NCBI GenBank assembly: GCA_902771155.1 | Contig: CACXVS010000026.1 | Span: 1 to 64,000, forward strand | From: an uncultured Prevotellaceae bacterium | Lineage (GTDB): Bacteria; Bacteroidota; Bacteroidia; Bacteroidales; Bacteroidaceae | DNA: 64,000 nt | Direction of reading: 5' to 3' | Shown here: piece by piece, positions 32,921-42,636 of the stretch | How positions within the stretch are numbered: the stretch's first letter is position 1 | Layout: each line of letters starts with the position of its first letter | Notes under the pieces: model-generated | Seen by the model: the letters and a program-made list of their open reading frames with translations, nothing else | Database searches by the model: none | What the model was told of the DNA's origin: nothing | Position numbers and translations under genes: made by a program

Positions 32921-34099
32921 ATGAAAAAGAACAAGATTTTATTGTTTGCAGCTGCTACGATGCTGTTTGCATCGTGTGGTGGTGGCGGTGGTCGCCCCAG
33001 TTTTGGCGACAATGAGTACCCTGTGGTTACGGTGGGAACATCAAGTACTACGATGCAGAGCACATATCCTGCAACAATCAAAGGCGTGCAGGATGTGGAG
33101 ATCCATCCGAAGGTGCAGGGTTTCATTACCAAGATTAATGTAAAGGAAGGTCAGACTGTAGGTGTAGGACAGGTTCTCTTTGTCCTCGACAATGTGACCT
33201 ATCAGGCTCAGGTTCGTCAGGCTCAGGCTTCTGTCAATACTGCTCAGGCCGCTTGTAATACTGCAAAGTTGAGTTTTGAGAATTCTCAGAAACTGCATCA
33301 GAATGGTGTGATCGGAGATTTTGAACTTCAGTCCTCCACCAACCAGTATGAGCAGGCAAAGGCTGGTCTGGCTCAGGCTGAGGCTGCCCTCGCATCTGCC
33401 AAGGAGATGTTGAGTTACTGCTTTGTGAAGAGCCCTGCTGCTGGTGTCGTAGGTTCTCTTCCTTTTAAGGTAGGTACTCTAGTAAGTGCAGGCAACACAC
33501 TGACCACGGTGTCAAATATTAGTTCGATGGAAGTCTATTTTTCCATGACAGAGAAAGATGTGCTTGAGATGGGCAAGAACGCTGGAGGTCTGAATGGTGC
33601 TATCCAGGATATGCCTACTGTTAAGTTGAAACTTGCTGATGGAACAGTCTATGGTCTTGAGGGTAAGGTGACGAAGATGAGTGGCGTCATCGATCCCGCT
33701 ACTGGTTCCGTACAGATGATTGCCGTATTCCAGAATCCTGAGAAACTGTTGAAGAGCGGTGGTTCTGGTACGATTGTCATTCCTCGCAGCAATACTAATG
33801 CTATTATCATTCCTCAGAGTTGCGTTTCTGAGGTGCAGGATAAGCACTTCGTCTATATTCTTGACAAGGATAACAAAGTGAAATACATCGAGATTAAGGT
33901 TGATCCCCAGAATGATGGTAACAACTACATTGTGACTGAGGGTCTAAAGACGGGGGACAAGTTTGTCACTAACGGTATTACCAAACTTACCGACGGTATG
34001 GAGATTGTGCCCATTACGCCTGAGAAATATCAGCAGAAGATTCAGGAACAGGCTAAGGCCATGAGCGCTGGAGATATTGTAGGCGCAATGAAGAAATAG
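32921..34099 (+). CDS. RND efflux periplasmic adaptor lipoprotein
   Basis: The 392-residue AcrA-type membrane-fusion protein has a lipoprotein signal (lipobox MLFASCGG, Cys 19), a lipoyl-like half at about 55-85 (EIHPKVQGFITKINVKEGQT), a coiled coil with Gln/Ala repeats (AQASVNTAQAACNTAK), the second lipoyl half (SPAAGVVGSLPFKVGTLV), a beta-barrel and the membrane-proximal domain (IIIPQSCVSEVQDKHFVYIL). It couples the following RND pump to the outer-membrane channel. It is the first of three efflux genes. Confidence 0.95.
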   Translation: MKKNKILLFAAATMLFASCGGGGGRPSFGDNEYPVVTVGTSSTTMQSTYPATIKGVQDVEIHPKVQGFITKINVKEGQTVGVGQVLFVLDNVTYQAQVRQAQASVNTAQAACNTAKLSFENSQKLHQNGVIGDFELQSSTNQYEQAKAGLAQAEAALASAKEMLSYCFVKSPAAGVVGSLPFKVGTLVSAGNTLTTVSNISSMEVYFSMTEKDVLEMGKNAGGLNGAIQDMPTVKLKLADGTVYGLEGKVTKMSGVIDPATGSVQMIAVFQNPEKLLKSGGSGTIVIPRSNTNAIIIPQSCVSEVQDKHFVYILDKDNKVKYIEIKVDPQNDGNNYIVTEGLKTGDKFVTNGITKLTDGMEIVPITPEKYQQKIQEQAKAMSAGDIVGAMKK

Positions 34100-34131
34100 G
34101 AACAAATAGTAAAAATAAGAAAAAAGAAGCT

Positions 34132-37100
34132 ATGACATTTACAGCTTTTATAAAACGCCCAGTGCTCTCGACGGTGATTTCCATCGTCATTGTGTTGCTG
34201 GGATTTATCGGTTTGGTGTCGCTGCCTATTGAGCAGTACCCCAACATTGCGCCTCCTACTGTGGTGGTTCACACCCAGTATCCTGGTGCCGATGCTGAGA
34301 CCGTGAAGAATTCTGTGATCACGCCGCTTGAGGAGAGTATCAACGGTGTGGAAGGTATGGATTATATGACCTCTACGGCTTCATCCAGTTCGGCGCAGAT
34401 TACGATCATGTTCCGTCAGGGTATGAATGCCGATATGTGTGCCGTGAACGTACAGAACCGTGTCTCTCAGGCTCAGGCACTTCTGCCTGCTGAGGTAACG
34501 CGCGTCGGTGTGACGGTTATGAAGCGTCAGTCTTCTCAGGTGATTATGTACACCTTGACTTCCGATGGACGTTACGACGACCAGTTCCTCACCAACTATG
34601 CAAACATCAATATCATTCCTGCCTTGAAGCGTATCCAGGGCGTAGGCGACGTACAGAGCCCTGGTATGAAGACCTATTCTATGCGTATCTGGCTGAAGCC
34701 TGACGTCATGAAACAGCATGGTCTGATGCCGAGTGATATTTCGGCACTGATGGCTGAGCAGAATGTTGAGGCTGCTCCTGGTACTTTCGGTGAGCAGTCG
34801 GATGTGGCCTATGAGTATTCCCTCCGCTATACGGGTCGTCTGAAGACGGCTGAGGAGTTCGGCAATATCATCGTACAGAGCAAGGCCGATGGTTCGACCC
34901 TGAAACTGAAGGATGTGGCCAAGATAGAGTTGGGAGGATTGATGTACAGTGTCTCGATGAGAAACAACAACGTTCCCTCTGTGTTGGGTATGGTTCAGCA
35001 GATTCCTGGTTCTAATGCCAACGATATTGCCAAGCACTGTAAGGAAGAACTTGAGGAACAGGCCAAACTCTTCCCTCCGGGTATGATTTACAAGATTAAC
35101 TACGATGTGACTGAGTTCCTCTATGCATCTATTGAGGAGGTGGTGTTCACGCTCTTTATGACTTTGGCACTTGTGTTCCTCGTGGTTTACGTCTTCTTGC
35201 AGGATATGCGTTCTACGCTGATTCCTCTGATTGCCGTACCTGTATCCCTGATCGGTACGTTCTTCTTCCTCAACATTATGGGATTCTCCATCAACTTGTT
35301 GGTACTCTCAGCCTTGCTTTTGGCAATTGCCATTGTGGTGGATGATGCTATTGTGGTGGTGGAGGCCGTGCATGCGAAACTGGATCAGGGTTATAAGTCG
35401 TCCATGACTGCATCTATCGATGCGATGAACGAAATCTCTGGTGCTATTATATCCATTACGCTGGTGATGGCCGCAGTGTTCGTTCCTGTGTCATTCATCG
35501 GAGGCACGAGTGGCTCGTTCTATCGTGAGTTTGGTGTCACAATGGCTGTCTCTATTATCATCTCGGCTCTGAACGCTTTGACCTTGTCACCTGCCCTTTG
35601 TGCTGTATTCCTGAAGCCTCACGATGCTGAGGGCCATGAGAAGAAGATGTCGCGTGTCGACCGTTTCCATCAATCGTTTAATACAGCATTTGAAACAACA
35701 ACGGGCAAGTATAAGACCCTCTTGGAGAAGTTGGTGCGCAAGCCTTTGGCTATTATTTTGACGGTAGTGATTGGTATTGTTGTGCTCATTGTGACGATGT
35801 TTACTACGAAGAGCGGTTTGGTGCCTGATGAGGATACAGGTACGATGTTCTGTACTATCACGATGCCGCCTGCTACTTCTGTGGCTCGCACGCGTCAGAT
35901 TATCAACGAGGTCGATTCTATCCTGGCTGCTGATCCTGCTATCCAGAGCCGTGAGCAGATTCAGGGTTATAACTTTATTGCAGGTTCTGGTTCCGACCAG
36001 GCTACGTTTGTTATCAAGTTGAAACCGTTTGAAGAGCGTCAGAAGGGTCTTTGGTGGAAGATCAGTGGACTCTGGCAGGGCGATGGTATCTATCGTTTCT
36101 TCCTCAATCCGTATGATGCTACTGGTGTTACAGCCCAGATTTTCATCAAGACTGCCCATATTAAGGATGCTTCAATCCTGGCTTTCTCACCGCCTATGAT
36201 TCCTGGCTTCTCTGCCAACTCGGGTATTTCTCTCGTCATGCAGGACCGTACGGGTGGTGATCTCACGAAGTTCTACAATATTGTGAAGGACTTCATCGGA
36301 GAACTTAACAAGCGTCCTGAGTTCCAGATGGCCCAGACTTCTTATAACCCGAATTATCCGCAGTATATGGTTCATGTCGATGTGGCTAAGTGTAAGCAGA
36401 GTGGCATCTCACCTTCGACAGTGCTTTCTACGCTGCAGGGTTACTATGGTGGACTCTATGCCTCTAACTTTAACGCATATGGTAAACTCTATCGTGTGAT
36501 GATTCAGGGATTGCCTGAAACACGTCAGACGAAGGAATCGCTCAACAGTATTTATGTTCGTACACCGTCAGGTATGGCACCTATCAATGAGTTCTGTAAC
36601 ATCGAGCGTGTCTATGGTCCATCAAACATCAACCGTTTCAACTTGTTTACCTCTATTAATGTAACGGGTACGGTGGCTAACGGATTCTCTACTGGTGAGG
36701 CTATCCAGGCTATTCGCGACATTGCTGCCGAAACGTTGCCTACAGGTTACACCTACGAGTTCTCTGGTCTGACACGTGAGGAGGCTAAGGCTTCTAATAC
36801 GACGGCGGTGATCTTCCTGCTCTGTTTTATCTTCATCTATCTGATTCTGTCAGCACAGTACGAGTCGTACATCCTGCCGCTCTCGGTAGTACTCTCTGTT
36901 CCGTTTGGATTGGCAGGTTGTTTCTTGTTTACCAACATCTTTGGTCATGCCAACGACATCTATATGCAGATCTCACTGATCATGCTGATTGGTCTGTTGG
37001 CTAAGAATGCCATTCTGATTGTACAGTTCGCACTTGAGCGTCGTCAGACGGGTATGGCCATCTCTTGGTCTGCTGTCTTAGGTGCTGCTGCTCGTCTGCG

Positions 37101-37389
37101 TCCTATTCTGATGACCTCTCTGGCTATGGTTGTCGGTTTGTTGCCGATGATGTTTGCCTCGGGTGTAGGTAAGAATGGTAACCAGACACTGGGTGCTGCT
37201 GCCGTAGGTGGTATGTTGATTGGTACAATCCTCCAACTCTTCGTTGTTCCCACGCTGTTCGTGATCTTCCAATCTATTCAGGAGAAGATCAGTCCGCTGA
37301 AGTTCGACGATGAGGAGAATGAGGCTGTTGCCGCCGAGTTGGCACAGTATGCACATTCCAAGCCTGTAGATTATGAATTGGAGAAGTGA
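34132..37389 (+). CDS. RND family (HAE1/AcrB-type) multidrug efflux pump
   Basis: The 1085-residue proton-driven inner-membrane pump starts MTFTAFIKRPVLSTVISIVI. The periplasmic porter domain begins EQYPNIAPPTVVVHTQYPGA, and TM4 carries the proton-relay Asp pair (VLSALLLAIAIVVDDAIVVVEAV). A C-terminal membrane block includes IFLLCFIFIYLILSAQYES and LIGLLAKNAILIVQFALE. Length and layout match AcrB and MexB. Likely substrates are bile salts, detergents or antibiotics. The gene lies 32 bp after the adaptor. Confidence 0.97.
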   Translation: MTFTAFIKRPVLSTVISIVIVLLGFIGLVSLPIEQYPNIAPPTVVVHTQYPGADAETVKNSVITPLEESINGVEGMDYMTSTASSSSAQITIMFRQGMNADMCAVNVQNRVSQAQALLPAEVTRVGVTVMKRQSSQVIMYTLTSDGRYDDQFLTNYANINIIPALKRIQGVGDVQSPGMKTYSMRIWLKPDVMKQHGLMPSDISALMAEQNVEAAPGTFGEQSDVAYEYSLRYTGRLKTAEEFGNIIVQSKADGSTLKLKDVAKIELGGLMYSVSMRNNNVPSVLGMVQQIPGSNANDIAKHCKEELEEQAKLFPPGMIYKINYDVTEFLYASIEEVVFTLFMTLALVFLVVYVFLQDMRSTLIPLIAVPVSLIGTFFFLNIMGFSINLLVLSALLLAIAIVVDDAIVVVEAVHAKLDQGYKSSMTASIDAMNEISGAIISITLVMAAVFVPVSFIGGTSGSFYREFGVTMAVSIIISALNALTLSPALCAVFLKPHDAEGHEKKMSRVDRFHQSFNTAFETTTGKYKTLLEKLVRKPLAIILTVVIGIVVLIVTMFTTKSGLVPDEDTGTMFCTITMPPATSVARTRQIINEVDSILAADPAIQSREQIQGYNFIAGSGSDQATFVIKLKPFEERQKGLWWKISGLWQGDGIYRFFLNPYDATGVTAQIFIKTAHIKDASILAFSPPMIPGFSANSGISLVMQDRTGGDLTKFYNIVKDFIGELNKRPEFQMAQTSYNPNYPQYMVHVDVAKCKQSGISPSTVLSTLQGYYGGLYASNFNAYGKLYRVMIQGLPETRQTKESLNSIYVRTPSGMAPINEFCNIERVYGPSNINRFNLFTSINVTGTVANGFSTGEAIQAIRDIAAETLPTGYTYEFSGLTREEAKASNTTAVIFLLCFIFIYLILSAQYESYILPLSVVLSVPFGLAGCFLFTNIFGHANDIYMQISLIMLIGLLAKNAILIVQFALERRQTGMAISWSAVLGAAARLRPILMTSLAMVVGLLPMMFASGVGKNGNQTLGAAAVGGMLIGTILQLFVVPTLFVIFQSIQEKISPLKFDDEENEAVAAELAQYAHSKPVDYELEK

Positions 37390-37429
37390 GAAATATTTAA
37401 AAATTTAAGAATGTAAAAATGTAAGAATT

Positions 37430-38836
37430 ATGAAGCAAAGGAATTTTCTGATTTTTAAATATTTGAATTTTGTCATTGCCGCAACGCTGCTTGCAGGTTG
37501 CGGACTCTATAACAAATACGACCGTCCTGATGTGAAGGCCGATGGAATTGTTCGTGATCCTGTCTCACTGACGGATACGCTTGTTGTGACAGATACTGCA
37601 TCGTTTGGCAATATGCCTTGGCGCAGTGTTTTCACCGATCCTCAGTTGCAGGCGCTTATCCAGCAAGGTCTCGACAATAATCCTGACCTGCTGAATGCTG
37701 CACTGAATGTGAAGATGGTAGAGACTGCACTGACAGTAGCCCGTCTGGCTTTCCTGCCATCACTGGTGCTGAGTCCGCAGGGAACTATAGCCTCTTTCGA
37801 TGGTGCTAAAGCCTCTCAGACCTATCAGTTGCCTATTAGTGCCAGTTGGAATGTGGATCTCTTTGGCAATCTGCTGAGTGTGAAGCGCTCTACACAGATG
37901 CAACTCATCGGCACGAGGGATTACCAGACGGTAGTAAAGTGCAACATCATCTCTGGCATCGCAAACCTTTATTATACCTTGCTGATGCTCGACCGTCAGG
38001 TGGAGATCGTCTCTGACATGGAACAGTTGACGAAAGATACCTGGGATAAGATGAAGTTTATGCACGAAAACCGTGTGGGCTATCGCTCTACTGCCGTACA
38101 GAGTGCAGAGGCTGCTTACTATAGTGTACAGGCTCAGAAGGTGGATTTGCTCCGTCAGATCCGTGAGTGCGAGAATTCTCTGTCACTGCTCGTAGGTCAG
38201 CAAGGGCAGACCATCCAGCGCGGGTCGTTTGCCAACCAGAGTCTGCCTACGGAGTTGGCCACAGGTGTTGGCATTCAGTTGCTGAACAATCGTGCTGATG
38301 TCCACTATGCTGAGATGTCGTTGGCTCAGTGCTTCTACAATGTAGAGACGGCACGCAGCCGTTTCTATCCCAACATTACGGTTACTGGTACAGCAGCCTT
38401 TACAAATAGTGGTGGCGGTATGGTCATCAATCCGGGTAAGTGGCTCCTCTCTGCCGTTGGTTCTCTCGTACAGCCCATCTTCCAACATGGTCAAATCGTT
38501 GCAGGCTTGAAGGTGGCAAAGGCTCAGTATGAGCAGGCTTACAACACCTGGCAGAACGCAGTGCTGAAGGCTGGTAACGAGGTGTCGAATGCTCTCGTCA
38601 GTTATAATGCCTCTGCAGAAAAAGCCGAACTTGATGGCAAGCGCGTCGAGGTAATGAAGCAGAATGTGGAGGACACCAAGAAACTGATGGAATCGTCGAG
38701 CAACACCACCTATCTCGAGGTTATTTCTGCCCAAAGCAACCTGCTCAATGCGGAGATTGCCGAGGTGACCGACCAGTTTAACAAGATGCAAGCAGTGGTT
38801 AACTTATACCAGGCCCTTGGTGGTGGCGCGAAGTAA
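37430..38836 (+). CDS. NodT/OprM-type outer membrane efflux lipoprotein
   Basis: The 468-residue product is an outer-membrane factor with a lipoprotein signal (lipobox LLAGCGL, Cys 24) and two OEP repeats, including PWRSVFTDPQLQALIQQGLD at the start of the first and TARSRFYPNITVTGTAAF in the second. It forms the outer-membrane duct of the RND system. The intergenic bases before it are AT-rich with short repeated AATTTAAGAATG-like units. It completes the adaptor-pump-channel operon. Confidence 0.95.
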   Translation: MKQRNFLIFKYLNFVIAATLLAGCGLYNKYDRPDVKADGIVRDPVSLTDTLVVTDTASFGNMPWRSVFTDPQLQALIQQGLDNNPDLLNAALNVKMVETALTVARLAFLPSLVLSPQGTIASFDGAKASQTYQLPISASWNVDLFGNLLSVKRSTQMQLIGTRDYQTVVKCNIISGIANLYYTLLMLDRQVEIVSDMEQLTKDTWDKMKFMHENRVGYRSTAVQSAEAAYYSVQAQKVDLLRQIRECENSLSLLVGQQGQTIQRGSFANQSLPTELATGVGIQLLNNRADVHYAEMSLAQCFYNVETARSRFYPNITVTGTAAFTNSGGGMVINPGKWLLSAVGSLVQPIFQHGQIVAGLKVAKAQYEQAYNTWQNAVLKAGNEVSNALVSYNASAEKAELDGKRVEVMKQNVEDTKKLMESSSNTTYLEVISAQSNLLNAEIAEVTDQFNKMQAVVNLYQALGGGAK

Positions 38837-38867
38837 ATTGATAATTGTAAATTGATAATTGAAAGTT

Positions 38868-39647
38868 ATGGCAAGCGAAATATCCCCCAAGGCCGAGATC
38901 TCTCCAAAGGCGAAGATCGGCGATAACTGTAAGATATTCCCCTTCGTGTATATCGAAGACGATGTGGAGATTGGTGATAATTGTATCATCTTCCCCTTCG
39001 TTAGCATCTGCGACGGGTCGCGTATTGGTAATGGCAACAAGATCCACCAGGGCAGTGTGATTGCTGCTCTGCCCCAGGACTTCAGTTTCCGTGGTGCTAA
39101 GTCGTACGTGAAGATCGGCAACAACAACGTGATTCGTGAAAACGTCGTCATTAACCGCGGTACCCAGCGTGATGGTTGTACCGTGATTGGTGATCACAAC
39201 TTCCTGCTTGAAGGTACCCATATCAGCCATGATACGGTGGTGGGTGCAAACTGCGTGTTTGGCTATGGTACGAAGATTGCTGGCGACTGCGAGATTGGCA
39301 ATGGTGTCATTTTCTCCTCAGGAGCCATCCAGAATGCAAACACACGTGCAGGTGATCTTTCGATGATTCTGGCAGGTACCGCATTCTCACATGATGTACC
39401 TCCTTACGTCATCGCTGGTGGAAATCCCATGGAGTATGGTGGTCCTAATACTACGATGATGAAGTATGCAGGCATCGATGAGAAGGTACAGAAACACATT
39501 GCCAACGCTTATCGTCTGCTCTTCCACGGAAAGACGAGCGTCTATGATGTGATCAACCAGATCAAGGATCAGGTGCCCGATGGTCCTGAGATCCAAAACA
39601 TCATCCGTTTCCTTGAAAACACCAAACGAGGAATCATGTGTAAATAA
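38868..39647 (+). CDS. LpxA-like acyltransferase with left-handed beta-helix
   Basis: The 259-residue hexapeptide-repeat protein contains AEISPKAKIGDN, VEIGDNCIIFPFV and further LpxA-like coils, and a C-terminal helical part (DVPPYVIAGGNPMEYGGPNT and KHIANAYRLLF). LpxA transfers the first acyl chain to UDP-GlcNAc in lipid A synthesis. The His of the HIAHD-type catalytic loop is present (HISHD, about H121), but the later His usual in LpxA (the xHQF turn) is replaced by SGAIQNANT. It stands outside the usual lpx cluster, after efflux genes. It may therefore be a second, LpxA-related enzyme. The ATG at 38868 gives the family start. Confidence 0.7.
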   Translation: MASEISPKAEISPKAKIGDNCKIFPFVYIEDDVEIGDNCIIFPFVSICDGSRIGNGNKIHQGSVIAALPQDFSFRGAKSYVKIGNNNVIRENVVINRGTQRDGCTVIGDHNFLLEGTHISHDTVVGANCVFGYGTKIAGDCEIGNGVIFSSGAIQNANTRAGDLSMILAGTAFSHDVPPYVIAGGNPMEYGGPNTTMMKYAGIDEKVQKHIANAYRLLFHGKTSVYDVINQIKDQVPDGPEIQNIIRFLENTKRGIMCK

Positions 39648-39684
39648 AGAATTAATCCCTGCCAGACGGCAGGGATTAATTCTT
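39647..39684. terminator. Bidirectional terminator between lpxA-like and radical SAM genes
   Basis: A perfect 17-bp stem (39647-39663 with 39668-39684, loop AGAC) is AT-rich on the outside and GC-rich inside. Its ends overlap the last base of one stop codon and the stop codon of the opposing gene. Confidence 0.85.
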
Positions 39685-40459
39685 AATAACTGGCTGAGCA
39701 AGGAATACCTGCTGCAATCACTCTGTCTCGAATCTGATCCAGTTGCTCATGCGTAGCCTTCAGCAAGCCCTGTGTAGGAGTCTCGCGATCAATAGTGTAG
39801 ATCATTACCTGTTGGGGCTTGATGTCCTTCACGGCTTCTAACCAGGGTCCCACGTATTCCTCGCCAGTATTGTCCACGCTTTCACCTTTACATACGCCCC
39901 TCATAAACATCGTTTGGATGATCACATGTCCGTTAAAGGCCTTCAGACGCTCTATGATTAAGTTTACGTCGTAGGTGCCGTTAGGGTGATCCACCTTATT
40001 AATATATAGAGGGTCGATGGTGTCGAGTTTCAGAATGTTGTTGTCCACCTTCATCAGGGCGTCGTGCACCTGTTGACGGTGAATCATCGTTGAATTGCTC
40101 AGTACCGAGACCTTGGCCTCCTGACAATATTCATTGCGCAGACGGATTGTGTCGTCGATAATCTCTGCAAAGTGTGGATGACAGGTGGGCTCCCCGTTGC
40201 CGGCAAATGTCAGCACATCGGGCAATTGTCCTTCAGCCTTCATCTGTCGCAGTTTCTCCTCCAGTTTCTTGGCCACTTCCTCTCGAGTGGGTAGGGGCAG
40301 GGTAGGCCGGTGGTCCTCGTTGAAGCCGCACTCACAATAGATACAGTCAAACGAACAAACCTTGCCGTCGGCTGGCAGCAAGTTGATGCCAAGCGAGATG
40401 CCGAGTCTGCGACTGTGAACAGGCCCGAAGATGGGCGATGGATAGATAATCGTACTCAT
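39683..40459 (-). CDS. Radical SAM protein
   Basis: The 258-residue radical SAM enzyme binds a [4Fe-4S] cluster through CSFDCIYC (Cys 35, 39 and 42), with the SAM-binding stretch LTFAGNGEPTCHPHF and VSVLSNSTMI following. The family (COG0731-like) includes tRNA-modifying and other enzymes. The exact product is unknown. It ends at a shared terminator with the LpxA-like gene and has its own promoter. Confidence 0.85.
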   Translation of the reverse strand: MSTIIYPSPIFGPVHSRRLGISLGINLLPADGKVCSFDCIYCECGFNEDHRPTLPLPTREEVAKKLEEKLRQMKAEGQLPDVLTFAGNGEPTCHPHFAEIIDDTIRLRNEYCQEAKVSVLSNSTMIHRQQVHDALMKVDNNILKLDTIDPLYINKVDHPNGTYDVNLIIERLKAFNGHVIIQTMFMRGVCKGESVDNTGEEYVGPWLEAVKDIKPQQVMIYTIDRETPTQGLLKATHEQLDQIRDRVIAAGIPCSASY

Positions 40460-40467
40460 ACGGGGTG

Positions 40468-40475
40468 CAAAATTA
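40468..40475 (-). promoter_or_regulatory. Promoter -7 box (TAATTTTG) for the radical SAM gene
   Basis: It reads caaaatta on the + strand, 9 bp upstream of the ATG at 40459, so the leader is very short. Confidence 0.6.
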
Positions 40476-40514
40476 CATATTTAAATGAAAAAATTGAAAA
40501 TTAGAAAACAAAAA

Positions 40515-40546
40515 TTTGGAAATCACTTTAAAATATTGTACCTTTG
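40515..40546 (+). promoter_or_regulatory. Promoter (TTTG, 20 nt, TACCTTTG) of the ftsX operon
   Basis: TTTG at 40515-40518 and TACCTTTG at 40539-40546 are separated by 20 nt. This matches both elements of the Bacteroidota promoter. The ftsX ATG follows 34 bp later. Confidence 0.75.
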
Positions 40547-40579
40547 CCGCTAATTTCTAGAAATTACGTGCTTTAACAA

Positions 40580-41458
40580 ATGAAAAGACGCAGAAAGAAT
40601 GCTGGCAGCCGTCGTGGTATGCAGATGATAACATTGTGCATCAGTACGTCGATGGTGCTTGTGTTGTTGGGCTTGGTTGTATTCTCGGTGCTGACTTCAC
40701 GAAACCTTTCTCAGTGGGTCAAGGAGAATCTGACGGTGACGGTTATGCTTAACGATGAAGTCTCTGTGAATGAGGCGAAGTTGCTTTGTCGCGACCTTTA
40801 CCACCGTCCTTATTCCCGTAACATTGATTACATCAGCCGCGAGCAGGCGCTGAAGGAGCAGACACAGGCCATGGGCTCCGATCCCTCTGAGTTTCTGGGC
40901 ATGAATCCCTTCTCTGCCACACTCGAGTTGCAGCTGAAGTCAGATTACGCCAACCACGACTCCCTCAAATGGATATCTGCTGAACTGAAGAAGAATCCTA
41001 AGATCAGCGACGTGGCCTATCAGGTGGATCTGATGGACAGGGTGAACCGTAACCTTACAAAGATCAACATTCTGTTGCTCGTAATTGCCGCTCTGTTGAC
41101 GTTTATCTCGTTCTCGCTCATCAACAATACGGTGCGCCTGAGCGTCTATTCCCGTCGTTTCCTCATCCACACCATGAAACTGGTGGGTGCCTCCTGGGGC
41201 TTTATCCGTCGTCCGTTTATGCGTAGAGGACTGGCTGTGGGTATTGTGGCTGCCATCATTGCCATTGGGGTATTGGGAGGTTGTGTCTATGGCCTTTATT
41301 ATTATGAGCCCAACATGATCAACATCATCACGTGGGTAGAGCTGGCCATTACAGCCGGAGCCGTTCTGCTGTTCGGTATCATTATCACTACCGTCAGTTC
41401 CTACATCTCTGTCAACAAGTTCCTGCGTATGTCGGCTGGAGAGCTTTATAAAATTTAA
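40580..41458 (+). CDS. ftsX: Cell division protein FtsX
   Basis: The 292-residue permease-like protein has four membrane helices: MITLCISTSMVLVLLGLVVF near the N-terminus, then INILLLVIAALLTFISFSLI, GLAVGIVAAIIAIGVLGG and ITAGAVLLFGIIITTVSSY. The extracytoplasmic domain (about 45-165) includes VKENLTVTVMLNDEVSVNEA. FtsX with FtsE activates peptidoglycan hydrolases at the septum. The ftsE gene is not adjacent. The start of an operon with DUF3098, uppP, truB, queA and folK is likely. Confidence 0.92.
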   Translation: MKRRRKNAGSRRGMQMITLCISTSMVLVLLGLVVFSVLTSRNLSQWVKENLTVTVMLNDEVSVNEAKLLCRDLYHRPYSRNIDYISREQALKEQTQAMGSDPSEFLGMNPFSATLELQLKSDYANHDSLKWISAELKKNPKISDVAYQVDLMDRVNRNLTKINILLLVIAALLTFISFSLINNTVRLSVYSRRFLIHTMKLVGASWGFIRRPFMRRGLAVGIVAAIIAIGVLGGCVYGLYYYEPNMINIITWVELAITAGAVLLFGIIITTVSSYISVNKFLRMSAGELYKI

Positions 41459-41511
41459 AATAGTAATCATTTAAAAAATTATATAACTGAAACATCTAGA
41501 ATTGAAATACA

Positions 41512-41739
41512 ATGGATAAAAGAGATTTTGCATTCGATAAGACCAATTTCATATTACTGGCCATAGGTATGGTCATCGTGGTTATTGGTTTCCTGCTCAT
41601 GATAGGACCTAATACCACTGATACTACTTTCGAGCCTGACATTTTCAGCGCTCGTCGTATCAAGGTGGCACCCCTTGTTTGTCTCTTTGGCTTCGTGTCG
41701 ATAATCTATGCCGTTGTGCGCAAGCCTAAAGAAAAGTAA
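41512..41739 (+). CDS. DUF3098 small membrane protein
   Basis: The 75-residue protein starts MDKRDFAFDKTNFILLAIGM and has two hydrophobic helices around ILLAIGMVIVVIGFLLMIG and VAPLVCLFGFVSIIYAVV, with the motif DIFSARRIKVAP between them. This is the Bacteroidota DUF3098 family, regularly found between ftsX and uppP. The function is unknown. The position suggests envelope or division work. Confidence 0.9.
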   Translation: MDKRDFAFDKTNFILLAIGMVIVVIGFLLMIGPNTTDTTFEPDIFSARRIKVAPLVCLFGFVSIIYAVVRKPKEK

Positions 41740-41778
41740 AACATATTAACTATCAATCATAAATCGTAAGAAATTCAT

Positions 41779-42636
41779 ATGGATTGGATTCAGACTGTTA
41801 TTATAGCCATCGTTGAGGGCCTGACGGAATTCCTGCCGGTATCCTCTACTGGTCACATGATTATCGCTCAGAATCTGTTAGGTGTACCCCAGGGTGATCC
41901 TTTTGTTCATGCCTTTACGTTTATCATCCAGTTTGGTGCTATTTTGTCAGTGGTGTGCCTTTACTGGAATCGTTTCTTCCAGTTTGATAACACGCCCGCT
42001 CCTGCAGGTAGTTCTTTCTGGCAAAAACTCAAGCAGAAGTATTATTTCTACTGGCTGCTTATCGTGGGTGTCATCCCTGCTATGGTAATCGGTCTGCTCG
42101 CCAAGAAATCGGGCCTTCTCGACTGGTTGCTCGATAGTGTCGAGGTGGTGGCTATCATGCTTGTTGTAGGAGGTGTGTTCATGCTCTACTGCGACAAGTT
42201 GTTTAATAGGGGTAGCGAAAAGAATAATGTCAACGAGCGTCGTGCTTTCATGATAGGTCTTTATCAGTGTATCTCTGTCATTCCTGGTGTGTCGCGCTCA
42301 ATGGCCACCATTGTTGGAGGTATGGCTCAGGGCCTCTCTCGCAGACGTGCTGCAAAGTTCTCGTTCTTCCTTGCTGTTCCCACGATGGCAGGAGCCACGT
42401 TGCTCGACTTGCTCGACTTGATGAAGGAAGATACGGCTTGGGCCACCACTCACAACATCACGATGTTGATTCTAGGTTGTGTCATCGCTTTTGTCGTGGC
42501 ACTACTGGCCATGAAGTGGTTTGTCGAATTCCTCACGAAATACGGCTTCAAAGCCTTTGGCATCTATCGTATTGTGGTAGGTGGTATTATCATCATCCTG
42601 CTACTCACGGGTCATTCACTTGCAATGGTTGACTGA
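41779..42636 (+). CDS. uppP: Undecaprenyl-diphosphate phosphatase
   Basis: The 285-residue multi-pass membrane enzyme (BacA family) recycles the lipid carrier of peptidoglycan synthesis and can give bacitracin resistance. The signature loops are EGLTEFLPVSSTGHMII (about 13-29, with the catalytic Glu) and IPGVSRSMATIVGGMAQG (the Arg/Ser loop). Its stop overlaps the truB start (TGATG). Confidence 0.96.
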   Translation: MDWIQTVIIAIVEGLTEFLPVSSTGHMIIAQNLLGVPQGDPFVHAFTFIIQFGAILSVVCLYWNRFFQFDNTPAPAGSSFWQKLKQKYYFYWLLIVGVIPAMVIGLLAKKSGLLDWLLDSVEVVAIMLVVGGVFMLYCDKLFNRGSEKNNVNERRAFMIGLYQCISVIPGVSRSMATIVGGMAQGLSRRRAAKFSFFLAVPTMAGATLLDLLDLMKEDTAWATTHNITMLILGCVIAFVVALLAMKWFVEFLTKYGFKAFGIYRIVVGGIIIILLLTGHSLAMVD

